Assembly: GCA_037013495.1 (NCBI GenBank)
Contig: CM072805.1
Coordinates: forward strand, 25,054,669 to 25,118,668
DNA from: Hippophae tibetana
Taxonomy: Eukaryota; Streptophyta; Magnoliopsida; Rosales; Elaeagnaceae
Direction of reading: 5' to 3'
Length of the DNA: 64,000 bases
Shown here: positions 47,170-59,981 of the stretch, piece by piece
Position numbering within the stretch: position 1 is the first letter of the stretch
Layout of the letters: every line of letters begins with the position of its first letter
Notes under the pieces: generated by a model
Seen by the model: the letters and a program-made list of their open reading frames with translations, nothing else
Told to the model about the DNA's origin: nothing
Databases searched by the model: none
Translations under genes and position numbers: made by a program

Positions 47170-48997
47170 AGAACATAAAGGCTATCGTTGTTGGAACCCT
47201 CTTTCTCAACGATTACGCATATCTCGTCATGTCATATTTTGGGAACATAAAATGTTTTCATCTATTTTCCCATTTCATGTCTCATCTCCTACCTCACTCT
47301 TATTTTATAATAACCTAACTATTGATCTATTTCCTACCATTATAGCCTGATCTGAAGACCAACCACCTGCTTGTGTATAGTCATCACTTTGTCGTTCTAT
47401 TCATGTAAGTAATCTTCCTTCTCATCTTCGTGATTATTAATGTTTCTTTACTATTTTGTCTCATCATGAACCCCAAAACTATCGAGAAACTAGTTCTAAC
47501 CCTCATTGGCAACAAGCTATGATAGATTAATTATAGGCATTAACAAAAGCATATACATGGGATCTTGTTGATCTTCCATCTAATAAATCTATGATTGGTT
47601 GTAAGTGGATTTTCAAAATCAAAACTCATTCAGATGGATCTGTGGAATGATTTAAAGCTCATCTGGTTGCAAAGGGTTTTACTTAGGAATATGGCATCGA
47701 CTATGAAGAAACTTTTGCACCAATAGCTCAACTCACCTCTGTTCGTAGTATCATTGTTGTTGCTGCTGCTCGAAACTGGAACATATTTCAAATGGATGTC
47801 AAAAATACTTTTCTCAATGAAGACATAACTGAGGAAGTTTATATGAAACCTCCTTCTAGATACACTCATTCACCTCATCAAGTATGCAGACTTCGTTGTG
47901 CTCTCTATGGCCTTAAACAAGCTCCTCGGGCTTGGTTTTCCAAGTTCAATTCTACACTTACTGACTTTGGATTCACTTCAAGTTCTTATGACTTCGGCCT
48001 CTTTATTTAGAAGACCCCCACTAGTGTTACATTTATACTCCTTTATGTAGATGATATGATCATAATAAGGAATGAATTTACTGGCATTATTGATCTCCAG
48101 TAGTTTCTGAGCCATCAGTTTGAAATGAAAGACCTTGGTTATCTCCGCTACTTCATAGGTCTAGAAATCTCATCTGATTCTCAAGGATATTATCTCTTTC
48201 AAGCAAAGTACTCTTCTGATATTCTTAATTGGGTTGGCCTTAATGATAGCAAGACTACATCAACACCTCTAGAAACCAATGTCAAATTTACTCCATTAGA
48301 TGGTACTATTCTCTTAGATTCCATATTATACACATAACTAGTTGGTAGTGTTGTTTATCTCACAATCACTCATCCTCACATTGCCTATGGTGTTCATCCG
48401 ATTAGTCAATTCATGTTTGATCCACATTCTACCCATTATACTACGATTCTTCGCATTCTCTACTACATCAAAGGCACCATGTTTCATGGTCTTCACTTCT
48501 CCAACAAGTCTAATCTTCTTATTTCCGCATACTCTGATACTGACTGGGCAGATGACCCTATTGATCGTCACTCTACCATTAGATACTGTTTCTTTCTTGG
48601 AAACTCTATCATATCTTGGCGAAGCAAGAAACAATCTCTCACTTCCTGATCTAGCACTAAAGCTGAATATCGCGCTCTTATTGACACCACTTAAGAACTT
48701 CTTTGGCTTCATTGGCTACTTGCTGATATAAGTGTTCTCCAATTAACCGCAACTATCCTATATTGTGACAATCAGAGTACTATTCAGATTGCTCACAATA
48801 ATGTATTTCATGAACGAAAAAAACATATCAAGATTGATTGTTATTTTGTTCGTCAATATGTTCTTCAAGACACTATTTGTCTCAAATCAATATCCTCTAC
48901 AGATCAAACAGCTGACATCATCACCGAATCTCATTTACCAGGAAGATTTCAAGACTTAGTTTCCAAACTCAAGTTGATTGTTTCTCTTCCTCCTTGA
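47170..48997 (+). pseudogene. Copia reverse transcriptase/RNase H half, after the hAT insertion
   Basis: Resumes as EHKGYRCWNPLSQRLRISR, then WQQAMID (about 47510), WIFKIKTHSDGS (47610), KGFT-stop-EYGIDYEETFAPIAQ (47670-47730), MDVKNTFLNEDI (47792), CALYGLKQAPRAW (47900), LLYVDDMI with the catalytic YVDD (about 48045), FEMKDLGYLRYFIGLEIS (48120), the RNase H region YSDTDWADDP (48530), SWRSKKQSL, STKAEYRAL (48655) and the end CDNQSTIQIAHN (48765) to the stop at 48995-48997. About seven in-frame stops, but the frame is largely kept, so this is a relatively young decay. Confidence 0.88.
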
Positions 48998-49010
48998 GTT
49001 TGAGGGGGGA

Positions 49011-49162
49011 TGTTAAGTTATATTTGATATTGTACTTCAATTATACTACACTTGTACTACACTTGTTACAACCATATAAATATGGTTCTTTATGTACATT
49101 CTAAGACACACCAATTATAATATTAAATTATTCTTTTTTCTTATCTCTCTATACTTTTAACA
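49011..49162 (+). repeat. 3' LTR of the split copia element
   Basis: TGTTAAGTTATATT.. to ..ACTTTTAACA, directly after TTTGAGGGGGGA (polypurine tract). 152 bp, short for a copia LTR. Confidence 0.85.
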
Positions 49163-51460
49163 AAGCTAAGGATCAAAACCTCAAGCCATATCAGCGAGTC
49201 ATGATCCTCTTTAGTACCAAAATCAAACCAAAATGTGAAGGCATAACGAATATAAGCTATTACAATCACAAATAACAAATGCTAATCTAAGAAAAGACCA
49301 TAAAAATATAAAAATCCTAAAAAGCTCCATACCAAGCAATAAAGCTACCTCTAAATGAAAGAGGCACAGAGAGAACAATAAGAACAAAGTGCTATACTAG
49401 ATCAAGTCTAGTGAGGAAGATACATAAAAACATATAACCAATACAATATTGGAGAATCAATCGAGAAAGAGAAACCTCTTTTAGAGCATTAGCAAAACAC
49501 TATTTGAGAGTTCGCAAAAAGCTTCTTGGATTGGAAATCTTTCTTTGATTTTCATTTAAATTAAAAACAAGAAATGGATTTGTAAGTAGTAATCATCATC
49601 ATATGGAGGAAAAGAGATCAATCTCAATCAACTCTTCTCTTCTTTATTAGTTGATAGATGACGAATAATGGATGAGAATTTAAGATAGATAATCTTGTGT
49701 TAATTATTACCTTCGAAGATTGTAGAGGTGGTTTTGTAAAGATTATTAATTATTAATTTATCTGATATAAAAGATTATATAAGTGTATACAAATCATAGA
49801 GATTTTAAAAATATAATTCTAAAGAGTTAATTAATAATTCTAATATTATATATACACTATGTTTCATATGTCAAAATATATATAATAACAATTTAATTTA
49901 TCATTGTAATTTTCAATATAGGGAATTGAAAAATATTTGAAAAATAATGAAAGATAATGAATATTTTATGGAGAAATCCATGGATACCAATAATAGAGGT
50001 AGAGAAATACGAAGAGGAAAAAGAAGCTAAGAGAGCTCATTAGTTGTATGTTCTAGTTTATTAATAAATTATTTTAAGAAAACATCAAAAAGTAATTCTT
50101 AAAATAACATAAAATTAATATCTTTATATTTAATTTATGTATTTTTATTATTAAAAAACGTTTTGATATATTATTTATATTAAATATCGTCAAATTAAAT
50201 ATAATTTAAATTAAACTATTAATATTTTGACTCGTTTAATATTTAATGTCGTTCAACCAAACTCTATTAAATATTACTGAGATATTATTTTTATTGTTAT
50301 AAATTTTAAAGATATTATTTTTATAATTTTTTTTAAAATTAATATCTCACTACGTATTTCACCTCCACTTAAAAATAAATTAAATAGTATTATATATAAA
50401 TAATACTAACCATCTTAGTAATACTAAAGCTTAAAACTAAAATACCAAGAACTTATGTTTGAAAAAGAGAAGGAAAAAAAAAAAGAATACACTTTAGTGT
50501 AGTTGTTACCGTCTTATCAATAGTAATGATATTAAAATTGGGGTGGGATTGTGATATTTTTTAAATGAAAAAGGAAAGGAAAATATGATATGTGGATGAT
50601 ATTAGGTGGTGAATATTTTTCATTTTTATCATGAGTTTACGAAATGTTATATGTATTATCAGAGAAATAAAAGGGAAAAATATTTAAAATTTGAAAACCC
50701 CATATCACCTCCCACTTCTTACCCATTCGTTTTTAGATAACTATGGATGGTGAAACTTAAAAGAAAAATATAATTGCTTGGATAAGACCAAGTAAATTCC
50801 TTTATATAAATCAAAACTTATAATATACAAGAGTAAAATTAGAATCTCCATGGAAGTATTGTAATTGTAAGTTATATTTTTTAAAATTATACTATTTCAT
50901 TTAAATAATAAAAATAAAATATATTTAAATAAATAATTACATAAATTTAAATTGTTGTAAATTATCAACTTCATTTGTATAAAAAAAATTACATAATAAG
51001 TAATAAATTAATTAATTTAAATTGTAATATGATATTTATACTTTATTGGGTTAATGTTATGTTAATTATTTGTGTTTTTATAGAGACATGAAAGGACATA
51101 CATTATTTTTGATTAAAATAATATATATCTATATACTAGTTGATAATTTTTTTAATTTTTATAATATGATATTGAAAGAAAATGAATTAATAGAACATAA
51201 TTTGTTATTTAAATTAGTAAGTAGAGTGTAAATTTTTTTATGTGATTAAAATAATTACTCAAATATAATAATGTAAAAAAATGTACAATTTTTTAACAAA
51301 TATAATTATTCATAAAAAGTGATATATTTATTGTATAACTTTGAGACTCTGAACAAATTTTCTAAGATTATTATAACTCTAATGATATAGATCATAGAAA
51401 ATATGAAGATGAAACACAATAAGAAACATACTTGCACCACTAGTATAATAAATATATACC
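49163..51460. other. Spacer, no gene recognised
   Basis: 49163-49640 is less AT-rich (CTCAAGCCATATCAGCGAG, AAGCTCCATACCAAGC) without any open frame I recognise. From 49700 on it is low-complexity A/T. Confidence 0.45.
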
Positions 51461-51469
51461 ACTATTTGC

Positions 51470-51852
51470 TATTCCAACCATATGTAGAAGTGCCTTCGTA
51501 TCTTGTCTTAAGAATATCCCAAGTCTGTTTAGAAGAAGTACAACTCTGAATTCTTTTGTACTCATATGACATAACTCTAATGATAATATATATCCTTTAC
51601 TATTCCATTCAAATTCTTTGGATCTTCTTTGGTTAATTCGATCATAGGTTTTGGGATAACAATATTGTTAAGAAGGGTTTCGGTAGGGTAGGTCCAATCA
51701 TTTCAACAAAGAACCACACACAACCTAATGAAAAGTGGAGATCTACCTATATTATATCCTTCTACTAACTTCATCAGAGAAAAAGTGTGTGTGTGTGTGA
51801 AAAAACAAGTTAACAAGATCAACACTGAAGCACTTAAGTGCAAAAAGGTGTA
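51470..51852 (-). pseudogene. Copia gag 5' part
   Basis: Minus-strand reading after the primer-binding site gives, with stops and frame changes, ELTKEDPKNLNGIVKD and RIQSCTSSKQTWDIL, close to the copia gag stretch that is usually C(T/S)(S/T)AKEAWDIL. It ends near 51470 without the zinc knuckle or pol. Confidence 0.65.
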
Positions 51853-51869
51853 CCAGTTCTGATACCAAT
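51853..51869 (-). promoter_or_regulatory. Primer-binding site (tRNA-Met)
   Basis: Minus strand ATTGGTATCAGAACTGG adjoins an LTR end ..TTCTTTCA at 51870. Confidence 0.75.
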
Positions 51870-54597
51870 TGAAAGAATTTGAGACCCAATATAATACCAA
51901 GATAAGGAGATACAGACTCCTTAAGGACTCAACATTAACTCGCTCAAACAAAGAAATAGCAAAATATATAGCAGCATCACATATATAATAATAAAAATAA
52001 TAGAAAGTATGCAAGAGTATAAATTTTTTTAATCAAAGTTTAAACTATTAGTATGTTGTAACATACACACTTTAAACTTGTATTATACTAGCACCACATT
52101 AGATCATGCATAACACTTAATATGATAAGGTAAACCCATATAGAAAACGTATCTATATGATAAGATTCTTGGGTTGCTTAAAGAAATCACTTAGCAACAA
52201 ATAATTCACTAAACAATAAACATATTACAATACTAATAGATAGTAAAATCACTATTACCTCTATCAATTAGGACCTTCGACCTCGAACTTGATTGTCTTT
52301 CTTAGCCAGCACCACCCAATATGGTATGATTGGAAACCACAGATCAAGTAACTAGAAGTGTAATAACTTACACTCTCATGGAAAACATTGTCCAACACTA
52401 ATATCAAATCATGTATGAGAGATACACAATCAAAACGTATACGCACAAAATTTATGATTTGATTACTAAACTCATAAAACAATCAACTCTCAAATGTATG
52501 CTCATTAAAATAATTTCCAACATAGATATAAATCTCAATGTGAATTTTGACAGAATTTTGGTTCTTAAACAAGGGGTAAATAAGAGAGAAATAAATGGGA
52601 TATTTATAGAGCTCAATATCGTCACTTCATCAGCCATCTCGCCAGCCACCTCACCAAGGGTGGTGTCGAGGGTGGTGGTGAACTTAGTGGTAAGGTGCTA
52701 AAAAGTTGTATTTTTTTTAATTTCCAAAAATATTGAGTATTATTCATAAATACTCGCACTCAAAACATGCTAAAATTGTCAACTTATTCGTATGCTTACT
52801 CGTCAAAAACCAATACTCTACCTAGCATACACATTAGGAAAGCTAACTCTGTGATGTTGATGAGCGAAAACCGGCATCACCGATTCTTGCCAATACTTTG
52901 GTTTTAATATTTGTAAAACTCTCGCAAGTGCACGAATCATTTCGTAGAAAATGATAAGTATACTCCCAAGGTCAATCTAAGGAAGGAATTTATGTGGTTT
53001 TTAATTTATTATTCAAACTTTTAAAAATGAAACTAAATCCTAAACATCCTGTCACGATATTTTGGGGTTTTGTATTTTTATCTACTTACATAAAAATAAA
53101 CATAGATTCAATAAATATTTATGCAAATTTTATCTTTTATAATAGTGGAGTATTTATGGATATAATAACTAAGTTAATTATGTTTGCTCATATTATTTAT
53201 TAATTGATATTTATTGATTCTCTCTTTTTTATATGAATACCACCTTTGGCGGGGTTAGATATTCTCTGTTAACTAAACAAATCAATTAACACCTATTGGT
53301 GGGGTTGATAACTAATTTGCTTAATTAAATTAATTCCTTTTTCTAAGAGATTGAAAATGAACAATTTAAATGTCACCTTTGGTGGGGTTAGACAGTTTAA
53401 ACTTTATTCAAGGTGTCCAAATTAAACCTAAGAATTTAGTTATCCCAGTACTAACTTTCAAGTTTTAAAACCACTACTGAAAACATGTTGTAAATACATT
53501 TTCAGATAATAATTCTTATAAAAACTTTTGAAATAGCTCTAACTACCGGGCGATTGTACCAACAAATAAAAGAGCACTACTCTAAATCAGATCGGATAAC
53601 TAAACCTTAAAATCTGATTTTCAAGTTTAAGTTTGTAATGAAAAATAATATATTTCTTTCTAACATTCTTAATATAAAATCTTGAATAAAAACAAAATCA
53701 ATTCATTTTAGAGATTTTCACCTATTTAATATTTCGCAAGCATAACAACGTTATTATTACATAATGTTTACTAACAGCCAACAGAGTTAAATTTAATCAT
53801 AGATAAATTAAATATAATATGTAAGAATAAAGCATAAAACCTCCAAACGGAATTTGCACTCTCATTTATTGAATCAAAGAGCTAATAAATTACAAAAACA
53901 TAACTAGTTCTTCCCAAAAAGGGAAGAACACTAAAACTAAGAGAAATTAACTAAAAACTAAAAACTAAGAAATGGAGAGAAAGAAAGAGAGAAGAGAATG
54001 TGTTTTGAGGTGTGTTTAGAAGTGAAGAGAAGGGGGGAATTTATAGGTGAGGATGGGGAGAAAAAGTGAGTGAAAAAATGTTAAAAAATTGTGAAAACGC
54101 GGAGTGCAATTGCTGAGGTCATTAATGACGTCATGAGGTGGCTGCACGCGAAAATGGGGCGAAATGGGCAGCGGCGCGCGCGGAAGGCAGGCGGTTGGGC
54201 GGCGCGGCGGCGCGATTTTCTCATTTTTGACATTTTTGACCCATTTTGTCCAATTTTTCTATCTTGTTGACCTTTCCCCATTTATTTATTAATATATTTG
54301 TGATGTATTGCTTGCAGTATTCCTCTTTGAGTGTTTAAGTTACGTTTTAAGCCAAAATACCTGAAAAACAATAAAAATACCCGTGATTCCGAAAAGACAA
54401 ATTTATATAAATATATGATAAAACATATAAATATATATATTTTTAATCAATTAATGTGCATAAAATCATGGTAATTTTAGTGCTTTTTGAGCACTTATCA
54501 GATGTGTGTAAGCATACTTATTTACAAAGTGCACCTAACTATGTACGTGTGTGAATTAGTTATCCGCGGTAACCAACCTTACACAAATCAAAATAAA
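51870..54597 (-). repeat. Copia LTR interrupted by a solo LTR
   Basis: Starts on the plus side TGAAAGAATTTGAGACC next to the primer-binding site. It has a minus-strand TATA box (CTATAAATATCC near 52595) and runs to 52857, where the 52858-54500 element enters, then resumes with GTGTAAGCATAC and perhaps ends at ..CCTTACACA near 54597. Without the insert it would be about 1.08 kb. The outer end is uncertain. Confidence 0.55.
52858..54500 (-). mobile_element. Solo LTR, second copy, with perfect GATGT duplication
   Basis: GATGT at 52853-52857 and 54501-54505 flanks an element reading, on the minus strand, TGATAAGTGC.. to ..CGCTCATCA. It matches 41897-43702 throughout, but its GC-rich block (about 54110-54235) is shorter and different in sequence. 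It has TGACGTCA at 54126-54133, a TATA box near 54038-54048, and CCACCAAAGGTGG-type motifs at 53240-53395. Confidence 0.92.
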
Positions 54598-55440
54598 AAC
54601 ACTAAATAAAATCACCAAATAATGCTTCATACTTACCACCACTATCACTTCATAAAACCTTTATTTTCTTGCTGAATTGATTCTTAACTTCAACTTTATA
54701 AAGAATAAAATTCTTTATAGCTTCATCTTTGCTTTTTTGTAAATATATATAGTAATATTTCATACTATCATTGACAAAAATAATGAAATACTTATTATCA
54801 CCTCTTGTTAAAAAAAAATTCAAATCATATAAAATACTATGGATCAAATCAATGGGTTTTATGTTCCTCTCAGTTGATTGAAAAGATGACTAATCATTTT
54901 ACCTTTACACAAGTCTCATGCTTAAGTTTAGAACCAATTTATAAAAAAAGTATATAATCTATGTTATTTAACCTATGTAGGTGATCTAGTCTTCCATTCC
55001 ATAACTTGAAAGACAAACAAATATGCAGACATAATTAATCTTTGACTTATTGGTCATTACATCGAACTTGTACAACGCTTCAATTACATAGCCCTTTAAT
55101 ACATATATTCTATTCTTGATTAATATGACCTTACTATACTCAAGATCTTTATATAATCCATGCTTATCAAACAACAAACGTCTCAATGTTCGTCTAGATC
55201 TCTAGCAGATACAATACATTATTTAGAATCATCCCTCTCCCAAAGGTCATTTTTATGATCACTTTGCCCACCCTCAATCATAGAGGTTATAGAGTTTCTC
55301 ATTCACAATTTCTTTCAATTATTAAATGATTTGAAGAAAGTAAATAACTCATTATCTCAACGTATATGCCTAATAGTACCAATGTTGATCCATCACTCTT
55401 TCGAGTTAGACTCGACAAAATTCATATTAAGAAAACAATA
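54598..55440 (-). pseudogene. Copia protease to integrase fragment
   Basis: Minus strand, in order: WINIGTIRHI (protease box with DSG changed to NIG, about 55400), ELFTFFKSF, MTFGRGMILNNVLYL (about 55245), LIKNRIYVLKGYV..ALYKFDVMTNK (55130-55040), SYGMED/RLDHLHRLN (pre-integrase H-L-x-R-L region, about 54980), and DNKYFIIFVNDSMKYYYIYL plus KSKDEAIKNFILYKVEV (integrase, 54800-54700). Several stops. It lies directly upstream, on the same strand, of the LTR that ends at 51870, so it could be the preceding element of a tandem pair or a separate relic. Confidence 0.75.
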
Positions 55441-56829
55441 GTCAACATGTTCATATAAAAACCAACATGGTGATGTTATCCATCATATTTGTTGTCATCT
55501 CAATACATATTAATACTCTAGATGTATCAATATAAAAATCCAAAATTAAATTTCAAAATAAGAAAATAATTTTGAGATTTTAATTTAATACAATTAATCT
55601 AAAATGAATTAATTCAACTTGAATTAAAAATATTATTTGTCTTGGAACTAGTTCTAAACATATTTCAATAATATAAAACCTAATAATCTATATATATTTC
55701 AATAATATAAAACCTAATAATCTATATATCATAAAGTTAATTACTTCAAAATCAATGATACTAAATTTACTTTTTTTGTGTGAATACAAAATTCATCACT
55801 TTTGAAATTTAGAGAACCAAATATTTCATAAATGTAAAATCTAATTATTTAAACTATAGAAAATACAAAACATTATCTTTAGTGAAATAAAAATTTACTA
55901 ATTTTTCAAAAATATAAAATTTTATTATTTTGAAACTCAGAGTAATTTTATGAAATACAAAATTTCTCAATTTCACAAATATGAAGTCACTTATTTCATC
56001 AATAGTGAAATTTCACAATCCTTCGTTTATGAATTCACTCTATTTTATTAATTAAAAATTTAAAATGTCTCGTAAAATGTGAAATCACAAGTCCTGAAAT
56101 AAGAATTCTTTTAGAAAAATAAAGTTTTGAATATTTTCGATATCTCTATATCAAAAATCCTTTAATCAACAATAAACTTTAATATTCCATATCGAAAATC
56201 CAAAATTCCATCTCCTTGAACTGAAATTAGTCTGGTCGTTTAATCGGCAAAACTACAATTGAAGACAAGGTAATATCATAACTGAGTTTTATGAGTATGC
56301 AATTTTCTATTTTGCAATACCGCTCTAAAATCAATTAATATTCATGTTTTAGTATGGTAAACCAAACAAAAGATATACTTAGTAACATGTAATTAAACAA
56401 ATTAAATATTGATTTTCTCAAATAACCAACGGAAACCCAATCAAATGAGACAACACAAGACTTTTATTAATAAAGAAATAAATTGCAATTAAAACCAATA
56501 TTTGAAAAGAATTAAGCCTTAAAAACTCAACAACTAAATATCATCACAAACAAATTAGCTTGCTAATTAACCCCAAAAAAACAACAATAATAAATGAGAA
56601 TTAGTCAAATAATCAAACCTATAATCTGCGAAAACATTAGTTCACAATTACAAGTGAGTGAAAAAATCACTATAAGAAAAGCCATAGACTTTTAGCTCTG
56701 AGAATAAATGAAAACAAAAACTAAACAAAAATGAATAGTATAGAAACAAGATAGTAATAGATTGAATTTAAAATAATATATAATTATGAAAAGAAATAAG
56801 ATTTTTATGAATATGTAACAGCTATAAAG
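55441..56829. other. AT-rich spacer
   Basis: A 37-bp unit (ATATTTCAATAATATAAAAC through CTATAT) is tandemly duplicated at about 55657-55728. 55740-56110 repeats short words such as AAATTTC(A/T)TAAT with no clear unit. No gene. Confidence 0.45.
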
Positions 56830-57236
56830 TGTTGGAGATTGTTATAAAAGTCTTTAATTTAAGGAGCAAATTAAGGAGCAAAACATGAAACAAAACAATT
56901 CAAGTAATCATTAATTTAAGGAGTAATTCAAGAAATGAATTTTCCTATAAATAGATGTGTAATTGTAATTAATTAATCATCCAAAATGTTCATTCCAATT
57001 GAGAGAAAAACTTTTGTGAGAGAAAATTGAGAGTAATTTTCTTGGGTGTAATTGGGTTGTGAGTTGTGAGTGTTGTAAACACCTTGTGTAATTTCTCCTC
57101 TTTCAGTAAAAAAATCTGCAGCAGGTTCGGAGACGTAAGCAAGATTAGCTGAACTCCGTTATCAAATTTGTGTGTTATTTTTATTCTTACTTTCTCATAA
57201 ATCTGACTTATCGAGAATTTACGTAATTTTTCAACA
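56830..57236 (+). mobile_element. Solo LTR, copia TGTTGGAG family, 407 bp
   Basis: TGTTGGAGATTG.. to ..TTTTTCAACA, flanked by TAAAG (56825-56829) and TAAAA (57237-57241), a 5-bp duplication with one change. TATA box CCTATAAATAG near 56943. It is the least altered reference for the LTR at 587 and the expanded LTR at 32550. Confidence 0.85.
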
Positions 57237-59330
57237 TAAAACATTAATAAAGATAAGTAGTATCATTAAGATAACTTAAAAGCAATGCTCTGAAATCGGA
57301 GTACATGAAAACAAACAAAAAATTACCATAATTAAATTGAAAGTAGTGATAAACTAAAGTTATAAAACCATATGTAAAATGATTTGAGTTGAATTAATAT
57401 GATTAATGAGTTATAACTTAATTAAAATTATTTAAATTTTATATGAATTAAATTAATTTTAACTAATTTATAAATGATTTGAGTTAATTGGCTCTTATAT
57501 ATAAATAATTAGAAAAGAAGATACGACTAAAGAAACCATCGACATAATTAACTTTTTATTCATTTTGTTGATAACTTTTCTCTTAATTCTTCTTTATTAG
57601 TTTTAAAATAATACTAAATAACATTCATCATCTCTAACTTTTACTAATTTTACAATTTAATTTTCTAACTTATTTTCATAAGATTTGTTCATAAAATTTT
57701 TAATTTTTATAAATTTAATAAAAAAGAACTACATGTGCTAAAATTGTAAAGTTAGGAGTTTTGGGGTCAACAAGTACAGCCAAATAACATGATGTAGTTT
57801 AAGAAAAACTTATTTAGACATTATTGCACATGGAGAAGGAACTTATAAATGTTTGTACGTGCAAAAGAGCATATATAGGTAGATAGATTAGACTTTGATG
57901 TATATATATATCAACCCTTACAAAAGACAATACAGTAGTCCCTCATCCCTGCTCATCTTATTGCAAGTATCCTCTAACATAGTAACACGACGAAGAAATT
58001 TAGTAATAAATGATTAATAATTTTTCATTCTGAAATGTTTTGTTATATTTTACTATAATAAATAGAAAATATAAAAAAAATTGAGTAAATTTTTTAATAT
58101 ATCAATCAACACATAAACACGATTAAATCCAAAATATACTACTAATACTATATGATTGTCACCCTTGATCTATTAATAAAAAAAATTTACTTTAGTTACT
58201 TAGACATTACCAAAAGAGTATCTTTTTTTTTTACACTTAAGCCTCCTAATGTTTGTCGCAAGAGTTGGATCAATTTGTTTTTTTAGCGGTACAGTTGGTT
58301 AATTTCTTTGGCTAAAACTTATCATATTGAATAGTTTCTTGTGGAATTGAGAAAGAGGGATATAATGTACATGTACGTACACAACTGTGAAACGTTGATG
58401 AGCTTGTCCATAAAAAGATTGGACCAATACCTAAAGGTTATTAAATTTATTGATGAAGACAACTTAATAATTCAAGTGACTTGAGGGAAAATAATAAGGG
58501 AAATTACGTCAAGTTACAATCCAAAACTCTTAAAAAAATAAAAAATAAACCCTACCATTAAATTTTGAGGAGTAAGAGTTATTTTCATGAATAGAGATAT
58601 AAATTAATATTAGATATTAATGAGATTTATAAAATAATATATTATTTTTTAAAATTTATATCATTTTATCTTACTTATTTTTAATTAGATAAAATTATAA
58701 TTAAACGATACTAATTTAAATATCTCATTTATTCCTGACAGATATGAACGAAACAAGTAATAATAATAATAATAATAATAATAAATACGATAAATGATAA
58801 TTTATAATGAAATTTAATATAAAAATAATATAACATATGATTAAAGTTAGACACATTATGATTACAATATAAATAAAATGAAATGCTATTTAAATAAAAT
58901 TAGATGTGAGATGTGATGAAACAATCCACTTTGAATCTCTAATTGTGAGTGATATTTTTGTTGTTTATGAGTTTTAAGGGGTTAGATTTATTATTTTTTT
59001 AACCAAAAAAAAGAGAGAAAATTATTGAAGAAGTCCATTAGATTAAGTCATTTGTGATATTTGATCCCAATTGTGTTATTGGGTTTTTGAAAAAAAAAAT
59101 CAATTAAGAACAAATTAGTTTATTTTAATATTTTTATATTAAAATAAAATAGTATTTTAAAAAAATCATTAAAATAATATATTTTACTTTTATTAATTGA
59201 TCAATTTTTCTGAAATCATGGATTAAAATGACAACATTTTAATACTAAACAATGCCAATGAATTAATATAAAGATATCTATAACACTAATACCAAAAAAC
59301 AAAATAATGACTAATACATCAAACCAGTAG
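57237..59330. other. AT-rich spacer
   Basis: A (TAA)n microsatellite lies at about 58760-58785. Otherwise no gene, element or long open frame. Confidence 0.5.
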
Positions 59331-59880
59331 TGTTACTATATTGTATAGCTCCTTAGTGAGCAAAATGAAAAAGTCTCACATTGATTAGGAATGAAGGTGG
59401 ATGTTGTATGATTAGGAATGAAGGTGGGTGTTGTATGATTAGGAATGAAAGTGGGTGTTGTATGATTAGGAATGAAGGTGAGTGTTGTATTTTGTGCTAT
59501 AAATAAAGCATCATCCTTCACTTCTAAAATATTCAAAAATTTATAAATCTTCCTCTCTTTTGTAAGGGTAATTGATTAGCTCAATTTTTTTCCAATTAGT
59601 TGTAATTTTGGAGTTCATTTATTTGGAGATAGTAGAAGTGGTCAACGATTCCCGAGGACATAGGTAACATTTATATCGAAGCCCGCTAATTTTTTGGTGT
59701 TTTTATTTTTCTGCTTTATTATTTTGCTTTAATATTTATACTTTAATATCTGATTTAGTTTCTTTTAGCATTATATTTCCAATATCATTATTTTATCGGA
59801 TTAGTTTGAGTTCTATTTATTTAAATCATAAATGAATAGTAACTATTTAAAATAGAAAAAATATACCCGATTTTCCTAAA
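59331..59880 (+). repeat. 5' LTR of the Tork-like element
   Basis: Starts TGTTACTATATTG, has the 27-bp tandem repeat at 59383-59490 just upstream of the TATA box (GCTATAAATAAAG near 59498), and ends ..TTTTCCTAAA next to the primer-binding site; the usual terminal CA is mutated. Confidence 0.75.
59383..59490. repeat. 27-bp tandem repeat, four copies, in the LTR U3
   Basis: GATTAGGAATGAAGGTG plus (G/A)(G/A)TGTTGTAT repeats at 59383, 59410, 59437 and 59464 with one or two changes per copy. Confidence 0.95.
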
Positions 59881-59882
59881 AA

Positions 59883-59898
59883 TTGGTATTAGAGTCGA
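59883..59898 (+). promoter_or_regulatory. Primer-binding site (tRNA-Met)
   Basis: TTGGTATTAGAGTCGA, against the usual TTGGTATCAGAGCC, two bases after the LTR end. Confidence 0.75.
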
Positions 59899-59981
59899 AG
59901 GTTTTTACCTAAGAATTTGTTTGTATTCCATTTTTTTGCTATTGAAATATAATTGCTAGTTGTTGTAATTTGAATGAAGAA

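Larger units (their letters stand above)
39811..49162 (+). mobile_element. Ty1-copia element, split by a nested hAT element
   Basis: LTRs at 39811-40025 and 49011-49162, tRNA-Met primer-binding site after the first, gag-pol in between and a clean polypurine tract (TTTGAGGGGGGA) before the second. Removing 41875-47161 and one copy of the 8-bp duplication restores an unbroken GYGI/EHKGY reading, leaving a copia of about 4.06 kb. No 5-bp duplication is obvious outside the LTRs (CAATA versus AAGCT), so the flanks may be rearranged. Confidence 0.9.

Noticed and set aside
59336-59536. Minus-strand frame with a 9-residue repeat (TFIPNHTTP)
   Set aside because: Produced by the 27-bp LTR tandem repeat, a multiple of three; no sign of a real gene.
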